40,928 bases of DNA, from contig CANAZK010000008.1 of NCBI GenBank assembly GCA_947366105.1, positions 1 through 40,928 on the forward strand, given 5' to 3'. This stretch comes from an uncultured Lachnospiraceae bacterium. Lineage in GTDB: Bacteria; Bacillota; Clostridia; Lachnospirales; Lachnospiraceae. Positions 21,485 to 30,275 of the stretch are shown here, piece after piece. The translations under genes were made by a program, and so were the position numbers. Every line of letters starts with the position of its first letter. The stretch's first letter is position 1. The notes beneath the pieces are model-generated. The model had not been told where the DNA came from, made no database searches, and saw only the letters and a list, made by a program, of their open reading frames with translations.

Positions 21485-23179
21485 ATGGGAAATGCAATTA
21501 AGAACTTAAAAATCGGTTGGAAATTATATTTATTAGCAGGAACTACTCTTTTGGGAATGCTAATTATGGGTATCATGTCTTTTCTTGAGATGAGCAGTTT
21601 GAACAATGCGACATTAGAGATTTCCGATAACTGGATGCCGAGTGTGAGTACTGTGCGGGACATGAGTACGACACTGTCAAATGTACGTTTGAATGAGCTT
21701 GGATATCTTACCGCCGAAAATGAGGAAGGCAGACAGTTCAGTGAGAAGTATATGATTTCGGAAAAAGACTCTTTTGATACGCTGCTTTTGGAATATGATA
21801 AGCTTGTCAGCAGCGAGACTGAAAGAAAGCTTTTTGAAGCTGTCTCTCAGGCATGGGATGAATATAAGAAGCTGGATGAGCAGATTATGGATTTGGATGC
21901 GAAGGGACAGAATGCAGAGGCGAGAGCGCTTTTGGACGGAGACGGCGGCACCGCATATAATAATGTAAGCGGAGCAATAGGCGAGATTATAGAGCACAGC
22001 ATGAACGGCGGAGAAAATGCAAAAGGCAAGAGCGGCGCTTTGTATAAAGGTTCTATTATATTTCAGAGCATTATAATGGCAGTATTTGCTTTGTGGGGAA
22101 TAATTTTCTCTTTAATTATCATTCGAGGAATCAAAAAACCTCTTAGAGAAGTTGAATCGGCGGCAGAGAAAATGGCAAAAGGAGAGTTGGATATTGCTAT
22201 TGATTACCAGTCGAAAGACGAACTCGGAAAACTTTCGGATCAGGTGCGTGAGCTTGTGCGCAAGTTGAAGGCTATTATTAATGATGAGAATGCTTTTCTT
22301 GCAAAGATGGCTGCCGGGGATTTCACCGTTGATACACAGTGTGAAGAAGAATATATTGGCGGATTCTATCCGCTCTTGGTATCGTTCCGTTCCATTGCGG
22401 ATAAGCTGAATGATACATTAAGGCAGATTACGGACAGTTCTGAGCAAGTGGCAAACGGATCGGATCAGGTGGCGAGCGGCGCACAGGCGCTTGCACAGGG
22501 TGCAACGGAACAGACCAGTTCTATACAGGATTTAGCGTCCTCAATTAATAGAATTTCGGAGAAGGTAAAACAAAATGCGGATAATGCCCGTCAGGCAAAC
22601 TCTATGGCGAATACAGTCGGCGTTGAAATGAACTCGAGTAATACAAAAATGCAGAATATGATTCAGGCAATGGCGGACATCAGCAACAGCTCTAATGAGA
22701 TTGGAAAAATTATCAAGACAATTGAAGATATTGCATTCCAAACGAATATTCTTGCTCTGAATGCCGCTGTGGAGGCTGCTCGTGCGGGAGAGGCAGGAAA
22801 AGGATTTGCGGTCGTGGCTGATGAAGTCCGTAATTTGGCAAGCAAGTCGGCAGAGGCTTCCAAGAATACTGCCGTATTGATTGAAAGTTCTATTGAAGCT
22901 GTGGCAAATGGAACGAGAATCGCGGATGAAACAGCAAAATCACTTATGCAGGCGGTTGATAGCGCCAAAGAGGTTACGGCTCTTATAGACAAAATTTCTG
23001 AGGCGAGTGATAATCAGGCATCGGCAATTTCGCAGGTTACTGAGGGAATTGATCAAATTTCCAGTGTAGTTCAAACGAATTCGGCTACTGCGGAGGAGAG
23101 CGCGGCAGCCAGTCAAGAGCTGTCAAGCCAGTCACAAATTATGAAGAATTTAGTGGAAAAATTCAATTTAAAAGTTTAA
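21485..23179 (+). CDS. Methyl-accepting chemotaxis protein (paralogue of the preceding gene)
   Basis: Same architecture and near-identical hub [51 protein letters not shown]. Confidence 0.95.
   Translation: MGNAIKNLKIGWKLYLLAGTTLLGMLIMGIMSFLEMSSLNNATLEISDNWMPSVSTVRDMSTTLSNVRLNELGYLTAENEEGRQFSEKYMISEKDSFDTLLLEYDKLVSSETERKLFEAVSQAWDEYKKLDEQIMDLDAKGQNAEARALLDGDGGTAYNNVSGAIGEIIEHSMNGGENAKGKSGALYKGSIIFQSIIMAVFALWGIIFSLIIIRGIKKPLREVESAAEKMAKGELDIAIDYQSKDELGKLSDQVRELVRKLKAIINDENAFLAKMAAGDFTVDTQCEEEYIGGFYPLLVSFRSIADKLNDTLRQITDSSEQVANGSDQVASGAQALAQGATEQTSSIQDLASSINRISEKVKQNADNARQANSMANTVGVEMNSSNTKMQNMIQAMADISNSSNEIGKIIKTIEDIAFQTNILALNAAVEAARAGEAGKGFAVVADEVRNLASKSAEASKNTAVLIESSIEAVANGTRIADETAKSLMQAVDSAKEVTALIDKISEASDNQASAISQVTEGIDQISSVVQTNSATAEESAAASQELSSQSQIMKNLVEKFNLKV
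22697..22879 (+). repeat. Copy 2 of ~180-bp diverged direct repeat (hub of tandem MCP genes)
   Basis: See copy 1. Confidence 0.7.
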
Positions 23180-23224
23180 AATACATATCTGATTTATAGT
23201 GTAAATATATGGTACAGTAACGGA

Positions 23225-23251
23225 GCCCGTCGGTTTAACCGGCGGGCTTTT
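23225..23251 (+). terminator. Rho-independent terminator
   Basis: GCCCGtCGG tttaa CCGgCGGGC TTTT. Confidence 0.92.
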
Positions 23252-23337
23252 GTAAATGCGCTAATTTACTTGAAACATTTGGCATATTGTGCTAATGTTA
23301 ATGATGTAATACGATATGTAGTTCATAGGAGGAGAAC

Positions 23338-23865
23338 GTGATGAATTTATTGGAAACAATGTATAACCGCCGCAGTGTAAGAAAATATACAGGCGGAGCA
23401 GTTGCAGAGGAGGATGTTAAGACGGTCTTAAAGGCAGGGCTGCTTGGTGCAACAGGTAAGAATATCAAACCTTGGGAATTTATTGTTATAAATGATAAAG
23501 AAGTTCTTCAGAAGCTTGCAGACTGCAGGACAGGTTCGGTTGCCATGCTTAAGACATGCGAGTGCGCGATTGTTGTAATTGCCGATGAGAAGAAGACTGA
23601 CGTATGGGTTGAGGACTGCTCGGTGGCGATGGCAAATATGCATCTTATGGCTGACAGCCTTGGACTTGGAAGCTGTTGGATTCAAGCAAGACTTCGGGAA
23701 GCAAACGACGGAAGAACAGCGGAAGATTTTATTAAGGACATGCTTGCAATTCCGGCTGATTATAAAGTAGAAGCTGTTCTGTCATTAGGACAGCCGGAGG
23801 GAAAACCAGCTGCGTATACAGAGGACGACCTTTTGTTTGATAAAGTACATTATGATAAGTTTTAA
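23338..23865 (+). CDS. Nitroreductase family protein
   Basis: MYNRRSVRKYTGGAVAEEDVKTVLKAGLLGATGKNIKPWEFIVI; LGLGSCWIQ; VLSLGQPEGKP. Confidence 0.93.
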   Translation: MMNLLETMYNRRSVRKYTGGAVAEEDVKTVLKAGLLGATGKNIKPWEFIVINDKEVLQKLADCRTGSVAMLKTCECAIVVIADEKKTDVWVEDCSVAMANMHLMADSLGLGSCWIQARLREANDGRTAEDFIKDMLAIPADYKVEAVLSLGQPEGKPAAYTEDDLLFDKVHYDKF

Positions 23866-23878
23866 TATCGCAATTCAT

Positions 23879-23906
23879 AAGCGGAGTGTTGTTAAATACT
23901 CCGCTT
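23879..23906 (+). terminator. Hairpin, possible terminator
   Basis: AAGCGGAGT gttgttaaat ACTCCGCTT. Confidence 0.6.
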
Positions 23907-23924
23907 AATATAAGGGGAAAGGTA

Positions 23925-24707
23925 ATGGCGACAGAGCTTGAGAAATATTATAATAAATTTTGTGAGGATAAAAGACTTACAAGAAGACACGGGCAGGTGG
24001 AATATCTTACTTCCATGAAATATATACATGAGTATCTGAAAGAATTCCCTGACGCCCGTGTTTTGGATGTGGGCGCGGGAACGGGAAGATATTCTGTAGC
24101 GCTGTCTGAGGAAGGGTATGATGTTACGGCGGTAGAGCTTGTGAAATACAATCTTGGCATTCTGAAACAAAAAGGAAGCGCCGTAAAAGCTTATCAGGGA
24201 ACGGCATTGAATCTGTCACGCTTCTCAAAGGACACGTTTGATGTTACCCTTGTTTTCGGCCCAATGTATCATCTGTATAATATGGATGACAAAGTAAAGG
24301 CTCTTATGGAAGCGAAACGCGTTACAAAGCCGGGCGGAATTATTTTGGCAGCATACTGCATGAATGAATACAGTATTCTCACATATGGTTTTAAAGAAAA
24401 TAATATTCTTGAAAGTATAGAAAAGGGCAAGGTAAATCAGGATTTCCACGTAGTGTCTGAACCGGAGGATTTATACGATTATGTAAGACTTGAGGACATT
24501 GAGGCGATAAATGAGGCCGCGGGCTTGACTCGCGTGAAAATTGTTGCTGCGGATGGTCCGGCGAATTATATGAGACAGACGCTGAATGCCATGGACGATG
24601 AAACATTTCAGACCTTTATAGATTATCATCTCTCAACTTGTGAGCGGACGGATTTGCTTGGCGCAAGCGCGCATACGTTGGATATTTTGAGAAAAGAACA
24701 GGAGTAA
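23925..24707 (+). CDS. Class I SAM-dependent methyltransferase
   Basis: ARVLDVGAGTGRYSVALSEEGYDVTAVELV; VTKPGGIILAAYCMNEY; start placed at the ATG after ggggaaagg. Confidence 0.88.
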   Translation: MATELEKYYNKFCEDKRLTRRHGQVEYLTSMKYIHEYLKEFPDARVLDVGAGTGRYSVALSEEGYDVTAVELVKYNLGILKQKGSAVKAYQGTALNLSRFSKDTFDVTLVFGPMYHLYNMDDKVKALMEAKRVTKPGGIILAAYCMNEYSILTYGFKENNILESIEKGKVNQDFHVVSEPEDLYDYVRLEDIEAINEAAGLTRVKIVAADGPANYMRQTLNAMDDETFQTFIDYHLSTCERTDLLGASAHTLDILRKEQE

Positions 24708-24712
24708 GTATT

Positions 24713-25387
24713 ATGAAGCGTGAAGTTTGTATAGAGCAAATCTCCGATGGGAAACTATATACGGCTAATGATATGGTGAAGGCGGATTGCGGTGATTGCA
24801 AGGGGTGTTCTGCGTGCTGCAGGGGCATGGGAAGTTCTATTGTACTTGATCCGCTTGACATATATCGCTTGACAGAAGGGATTGGAGCCGGTTTTGAGGA
24901 ACTTCTGCTGGATAAAATCGAACTGAATGTGGTGGATGGAATTATACTTCCTAATTTAAAAATGAGCGGCGGGGAGGAAGCCTGCTCTTTTCTAAACGAA
25001 GAAGGGAGATGCAGCATCCATCCGATACGTCCGGGAATCTGCCGTTTGTTTCCCCTTGGAAGATATTATGAGAATCATGGCTTCCGTTATTTTCTTTAGA
25101 CTCATGAATGTAAAAATGAAAATAGGGCGAAGGTGAAAGTGAAGAAATGGCTGGATACTCCGGATTTGAAAAAGAACGAAAAATATATTTGCGCCTGGCA
25201 TTATTTTCTGTTGGAGGTACAAGAAAAATTGTCAAGGACAGTAGATGAGGACAAAGTGAAAAAGGTGAATATGTTTATCCTGCAGAGTTTTTATTTGGAG
25301 ATGTATCACAAGGAAGAGGATTTCTATTCACAGTTTGACTCACGTCTTCATAAAGTAAAGGAATCTCTTCGGTTATTATTAGGTTAG
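24713..25387 (+). pseudogene. YkgJ-family CxxCxxCC protein interrupted by an in-frame TAG (25097-25099)
   Basis: ORFs 24713-25099 and 25133-25387 are in the same frame; reading through gives ...YENHGFRYFL*THECKNENRAKVKVKKWLDTPDLKKNEKYI..., one continuous family-like protein; CGDCKGCSACCRGMG cluster motif. Confidence 0.75.
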
Positions 25388-25401
25388 GGTAGGGTAGCGG
25401 T

Positions 25402-26115
25402 ATGATTAAGACATATGTAGCGTTCGATCTTGAAACAACAGGTTTGGACGTTGAAAATGACAATATAATAGAAATAGGCGCTTTAAAGGTCTGCGACGGA
25501 AAGGTTGCAGAGCGTTTTATGGAATTTCTAAAGCCGGACGAGCCGATTTCTCCCATGATTACCAATATTACCGGCATTACGAACGAAATGGTGGAAAACG
25601 CGGGGAAAACTGATAAAATTATTCGTGATTTTGTGGATTTCTGCGGTGAGAATATATTGGTGGGGCATAATATCGCGTTTGACTATAGATTTATGAAGAG
25701 GTATGCGGTGCAATATGGGTATTCCTTCGACAAGAATGGAATAGACACGCTTAAAATCGCAAGAAAGGTACATAAAAATCTAGAGTCTAAAAGCCTTGGC
25801 GCCCTTTGTGAATATTATAAAATTGTAAATCAGGCAGCGCACCGTGCTTATCACGATGCGCTGGCTACCGCAAAGCTGTATCATATGCTTGCACATTACT
25901 TTGAAGAGAAATATGCTTCGCTTTTTGTGCCTGAGACGCTTGCCTGCAAACCGAAGAAAGTGCAGCCTGCAACGCAGAAACAGAAAGATTATCTGAAAGC
26001 GCTTGTTCTTTTTCATAATCTTGAATTGCCGGATGACTATCAAATGCTTACTCGAAGCCGGGCATCCAAAATGATTGACAAGATTATTCTTGAACACGGT
26101 AATTTAAAACGTTAA
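25402..26115 (+). CDS. DnaQ/PolC-type 3'-5' exonuclease
   Basis: YVAFDLETTGLDVENDNIIEIGALKV, VGHNIAFDYRFM, HRAYHDALATAKLYH (ExoI/II/III). Confidence 0.93.
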   Translation: MIKTYVAFDLETTGLDVENDNIIEIGALKVCDGKVAERFMEFLKPDEPISPMITNITGITNEMVENAGKTDKIIRDFVDFCGENILVGHNIAFDYRFMKRYAVQYGYSFDKNGIDTLKIARKVHKNLESKSLGALCEYYKIVNQAAHRAYHDALATAKLYHMLAHYFEEKYASLFVPETLACKPKKVQPATQKQKDYLKALVLFHNLELPDDYQMLTRSRASKMIDKIILEHGNLKR

Positions 26116-26592
26116 TATCATATCGTACCAGACGGCGCCGCCATGTACGGAATCTGAAATTCCCAAGTTCTGATATCCGAATTTGGAGTAGTAAGGAAGC
26201 AGCCGGTCCTTGCATGTGAGAATAAGACCCTTGCGGTCTTTTTTTCTTGCGTCCGATATAAGATGGTTCATTAAAGAGGCGGCAACGCCTTGACGTTGAT
26301 ATTGGGGCAGTACGTCCAGCCCGAATATACTCTGATACTTTCCTCTCTCGTTATGAAGAGAGGCGTCTTCAAACATCACATCCTGAATCACCTCTGAATC
26401 TGTTGCCATTCCATTTATAAATCCTATAATTCTGCCTTCGGATTCTGCCACGAAAAAGCACTCCGGAAATGTCTGAATCCGTGCCCTTAAGGATTCTTCG
26501 GAAGCAGCTTCGGCTTCTGGAAAGCAGGCGGCTTCAACAGCAGCAACAGCAGTAAGGTCATCAGTCTTAACGGTTCTTATATTCCAGTCCAT
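26104..26592 (-). CDS. GNAT family N-acetyltransferase
   Basis: IFGLDVLPQYQRQGVAASLMNHLISDARKKDRKGLILTCKDRLLPYYSKFGYQNLG. Confidence 0.9.
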   Translation of the reverse strand: MDWNIRTVKTDDLTAVAAVEAACFPEAEAASEESLRARIQTFPECFFVAESEGRIIGFINGMATDSEVIQDVMFEDASLHNERGKYQSIFGLDVLPQYQRQGVAASLMNHLISDARKKDRKGLILTCKDRLLPYYSKFGYQNLGISDSVHGGAVWYDMILTF

Positions 26593-26666
26593 AGTTTTAA
26601 CACTCCTTTGTTCAATCTGAAATTACTTAAAATCATATCACATTTTGCTCTGAAAATGAAGAAAAA

Positions 26667-26774
26667 TATTCCTAAAATTACACATATTTTAAGATTATGC
26701 ATGATTTTAGGAATAATATAAAATATGCATAAAATGACGAATAAACCTTGATTATTCATAAAATAAGGAATATA
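26667..26774. promoter_or_regulatory. Palindrome plus ~28-29-bp-spaced direct repeats upstream of the satD-like gene
   Basis: TATTCCTAAAAT (26667) / ATTTTAGGAATA (26704) inverted pair; CATGATTTTAGGAATAAT (26700), CATAAAATGACGAATAAA (26728), CATAAAATAAGGAATATA (26757). Confidence 0.6.
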
Positions 26775-26800
26775 ATAGCCTTATATTTAGGAGGGATATT

Positions 26801-27493
26801 ATGTTTTTCTTCTTTTTTTCAAAGCCGTACATTTCTGTTGTCGGTGAAATCGTAGACGCTCAAGATCTGCATGACAGAGCAAAAGTTCAGAAAAAGTTAG
26901 AAACGGCGCTTGAAGATATTAACAGGCGTCATGAAGATGATATATCTGCAAAGTTTATGACTACTATAGGGGATGAATTTCAGGGGCTTGTATGCCGGGG
27001 AGCCAGTATTTTAGCAATTCTGAATGAAATTAAGAATAGAATGCATCCGGTAAAAATTCGATTCGGTATTGGAATCGGCGAAATTACAACCGAGATCAAA
27101 GAGGATATGGCGATTGCCGCACATGGGCCGGGGTATGAGAAGGCTCGTGAGGCGATTCGGTATCTGAGGGCAAATGAAAATAAGAAACAGACCGCATTAT
27201 CGGATATCAGAGTGGAGGCGGTAGGCGACCATAAGGAAAGGATGCGGCTGATTAATACAATATTTGCTCTTATAACTGCTTTGGAATATTCGTGGAGCGA
27301 CAGACAGCGTGAAATTATATATGACATGATGAAGCATCAGGATAAGCAGTCCGGAGCTGCGAAAAGGCTTGGGATTACACAATCTACCGTTCAGAAAAGC
27401 TTGACGGCAGGAAAGTATTATACATACAAAGAAGCCGTGGATACGCTTGAGGCTGTTTTTGCTGAAATAGGAGATGACAGGTATGATGAATAA
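26801..27493 (+). CDS. SatD-like protein with C-terminal HTH
   Basis: TTIGDEFQGLVCRGASIL ... VKIRFGIGIGEITTEI ... AHGPGYEKAREAI ... HQDKQSGAAKRLGITQSTVQKSLTAGKYYTYKEA. Confidence 0.8.
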   Translation: MFFFFFSKPYISVVGEIVDAQDLHDRAKVQKKLETALEDINRRHEDDISAKFMTTIGDEFQGLVCRGASILAILNEIKNRMHPVKIRFGIGIGEITTEIKEDMAIAAHGPGYEKAREAIRYLRANENKKQTALSDIRVEAVGDHKERMRLINTIFALITALEYSWSDRQREIIYDMMKHQDKQSGAAKRLGITQSTVQKSLTAGKYYTYKEAVDTLEAVFAEIGDDRYDE

Positions 27494-30116
27494 CCGATTA
27501 ACAGTAGGTATTCTTGCTCACGTGGACGCGGGAAAAACTACCCTTGCCGAAAGCATATTATATTTAAGCGGTAATATCAGAACCCTCGGAAGGGTGGATC
27601 ACGGGAATGCATTTTTGGACAACCACGAATTGGAGCGTACAAGGGGAATAACTATTTTCTCAAAGCAGGCGGAAATTAAGTTGTATGGGAAAGAAATTAC
27701 TCTTCTTGATACTCCGGGGCACGTGGATTTCTCGGCGGAAATGGAACGGACGCTTCAGGTGCTTGATTATGCGATTCTTGTTATAAGCGGAGCGGACGGT
27801 GTGCAGGGGCATGTGCAGACCTTGTGGAAGCTGTTGGAACGATATCGGATTCCGGTGTTTCTGTTTGTGAATAAGATGGATCAGCCGGGAACGGATAAAG
27901 AAGCCCTTCTCGGGGAGCTTAAAAAGCGGCTGAGCGAGAGATGCATGGATTTTTCGGACGGACAGGATGAAGAGGCGTTTATGGAGAATCTCGCCGTCTG
28001 TGACGACGGGCTTTTGGAGAGATATTTGGAGGAGCAGAAGATTACTCAAAAGAATATTCAAAAGCTGGTTAAGAATCGTCAGGTTTTCCCTTGCTTTTTC
28101 GGAGCTGCTCTTAAAATGACGGGGATTAAGGAATTCTTAGAAGGAGCGGACGCCTATATGGAATGTCCGGTGTATTCGGAAGAATTTGGCGCCAAGGTAT
28201 ATAAAATATCAAGAGACAATCAGGGGGTACGTCTTACACATATGAAAATTACCGGAGGCAGTCTGAAGGTAAAGAGTGTGGTAAAAGATGAGGACAAGGC
28301 AGATCAAATACGGATATATTCCGGTGCCGGGTTTATCCCGGTTCAGGAAGTGTATGCTGGGAGCGTATGTGCAGTTGCGGGACTTAAGAATACATATGCG
28401 GGAGAAGGTCTTGGCATAGAAAAGGCTTCGGAACGGACATTTCTTGAGCCGGTGTTGACATATCATATGGAGATCCCAAATGGATGCGACGTGCATGGGA
28501 TGTTTCTGAACATGAAACAGTTGGAAGAGGAAGAACCGGAACTTCATGTTGTGTGGGACGAAAATTCAGGTGAACTTCATGTACAGGTGATGGGTGAGGT
28601 TCAGACAGAGATTCTAAAGAAACTTATAGCGGAACGTTTTGATACGGAAGTAGAGTTTGGAGCGGGAAGCATTGTGTATAAAGAGACAATTGGGGAATCA
28701 GTGGAAGGCGCCGGTCATTTTGAGCCGTTAAGACACTATGCGGAAGTCCGGCTTCTTTTGGAGCCGTTAGAACGTGGAAGCGGCTTACGGTTTGAGACAA
28801 ATTGCAGTGAGGATATTTTGGACAGAAACTGGCAGAGACTTATTTTAACCCATTTGGAGGAAAAGGCGCATAAGGGCGTATTAACCGGCTCTGAGATAAC
28901 CGACATGAAAATAACCCTTACGGCGGGCAGAGCTCATCTGAAGCATACAGAGGGCGGGGATTTTCGTCAGGCAACTTACCGTGCCGTTCGTCAGGGGCTG
29001 AAAAAAGGGACAAGCATACTTTTGGAACCGGTTTATGAATATCAGCTGGAAGTGCCTTCAGATGTGGTAGGGCGTGCCATGTCTGATCTGCAGAGGATGC
29101 AGGCAGACTTTGAACCGCCGGAGACGGACGGGGAGACGGCTGTTCTTAAGGGAAAGTCGCCGGTTGTTACGATGCGGGACTATCAGACGGAAGTGGTTGC
29201 TTATACGAAGGGCAGGGGACGACTTTTCCTGCAGACGAAAGGATATGAGCCATGCCATAACACCGAAGAAGTGATTGCCCGGATAGGCTATGATTCGGAA
29301 GCGGATTTGGAGAATCCTACCGGCTCGGTATTCTGCGCGCATGGCGCCGGATTCAACGTAAGTTGGAACGAAGTGGAAGATTACATGCATACGGAGCCGT
29401 ATATGAAGAGAAAAGAAGAAAATACTGTCAGCGCCGCTTCCGTATCTCGGTATGTAAGTGATGAGGAATTGGATGAAATCTTTGAGAGAACCTACGGACC
29501 GGTAAAAAGAGATAAGAACAAATTCAGCCGTAAAATCAGAGCCGATTATGAACCGGTGTACAGAGGAACTCAGAAGAAAGCAAGCGAGGCAGAGAAGGAA
29601 TATCTTTTGGTGGACGGCTACAATGTCATATTTGCTTGGGAGGACTTGAAAGAGCTCTCAAAAGTGAATATTGAGGGAGCCAGAAATAAATTGATGGATA
29701 TCCTATGTGATTACCAAGGATATAAGAAATGTACATTGATTCTCGTCTTTGATGCGTATAAGGTTCCGGGGAATGCCGGCCAGGTGTTAAAATATCATAA
29801 TATCCATGTTGTGTATACGAAAGAAGCGGAAACGGCAGATCAGTATATCGAAAAAACGGTTCATGAAATCGGACATAAATACAAAGTAACGGTGGCAACG
29901 TCTGATGCGTTGGAGCAGATGATTATTATGGGAGCCGGAGCAAACCGTATATCAGCAAAGGGGCTTTTGGAAGAAATTCTTACTGTGAAACAGGAAATAC
30001 GGGAAGAATATCTTGAAAGGACGAAAAAAAGCAGCCGGTATTTGTTTGATAATCTGTCTGAAGAGACGGCGGCGCTTATGGACGATGTACGGAAAGGAAG
30101 AAGGACTATGGATTAG
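27483..30116 (+). CDS. TetM/EF-G-like translational GTPase fused to a C-terminal YacP/Rae1-type NYN domain
   Basis: G1 AHVDAGKTTL, RGITIF, G3 LDTPGHVDFSAEMERTLQVLDYAILVISGADGVQGHVQTLW, G4 NKMD; C-terminus LLVDGYNVIFAWEDLKELSKVNIEGARNKLMDILCDYQGY...LILVFDAYKVPG...VVYTKEAETADQYIEKTVHEI...VTVATSDALEQMIIMGAGANRISAKGLLEEI. Confidence 0.93.
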   Translation: MMNNRLTVGILAHVDAGKTTLAESILYLSGNIRTLGRVDHGNAFLDNHELERTRGITIFSKQAEIKLYGKEITLLDTPGHVDFSAEMERTLQVLDYAILVISGADGVQGHVQTLWKLLERYRIPVFLFVNKMDQPGTDKEALLGELKKRLSERCMDFSDGQDEEAFMENLAVCDDGLLERYLEEQKITQKNIQKLVKNRQVFPCFFGAALKMTGIKEFLEGADAYMECPVYSEEFGAKVYKISRDNQGVRLTHMKITGGSLKVKSVVKDEDKADQIRIYSGAGFIPVQEVYAGSVCAVAGLKNTYAGEGLGIEKASERTFLEPVLTYHMEIPNGCDVHGMFLNMKQLEEEEPELHVVWDENSGELHVQVMGEVQTEILKKLIAERFDTEVEFGAGSIVYKETIGESVEGAGHFEPLRHYAEVRLLLEPLERGSGLRFETNCSEDILDRNWQRLILTHLEEKAHKGVLTGSEITDMKITLTAGRAHLKHTEGGDFRQATYRAVRQGLKKGTSILLEPVYEYQLEVPSDVVGRAMSDLQRMQADFEPPETDGETAVLKGKSPVVTMRDYQTEVVAYTKGRGRLFLQTKGYEPCHNTEEVIARIGYDSEADLENPTGSVFCAHGAGFNVSWNEVEDYMHTEPYMKRKEENTVSAASVSRYVSDEELDEIFERTYGPVKRDKNKFSRKIRADYEPVYRGTQKKASEAEKEYLLVDGYNVIFAWEDLKELSKVNIEGARNKLMDILCDYQGYKKCTLILVFDAYKVPGNAGQVLKYHNIHVVYTKEAETADQYIEKTVHEIGHKYKVTVATSDALEQMIIMGAGANRISAKGLLEEILTVKQEIREEYLERTKKSSRYLFDNLSEETAALMDDVRKGRRTMD

Positions 30117-30127
30117 ATAATATTGCG

Positions 30128-30157
30128 ATTTTCAGAGATGTTTTTGTGTCTGAAAAT
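30128..30157. terminator. Inverted repeat downstream of the GTPase-NYN gene
   Basis: ATTTTCAGA gatgtttttgtg TCTGAAAAT. Confidence 0.5.
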
Positions 30158-30183
30158 TATTTATAATAATATGTGTAACAAAT

Positions 30184-30212
30184 TTGACAAAATCGTAAAA
30201 AAATAGTAAAAT
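30184..30212 (+). promoter_or_regulatory. Sigma-A-type promoter
   Basis: TTGACA - 17 bp - TAAAAT upstream of the 30276 ORF. Confidence 0.6.
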
Positions 30213-30275
30213 ATTAGAACATCCAATAGGTCTGTAAAACATACGGCCAATAATGATTATTGAGGAAAGGTAAAT

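Noticed and set aside
27483-30116. Calling this gene a tetracycline-resistance determinant
   Set aside because: TetM-like by family, but the NYN fusion and chromosomal satD context make resistance unproven; no mobile element nearby.
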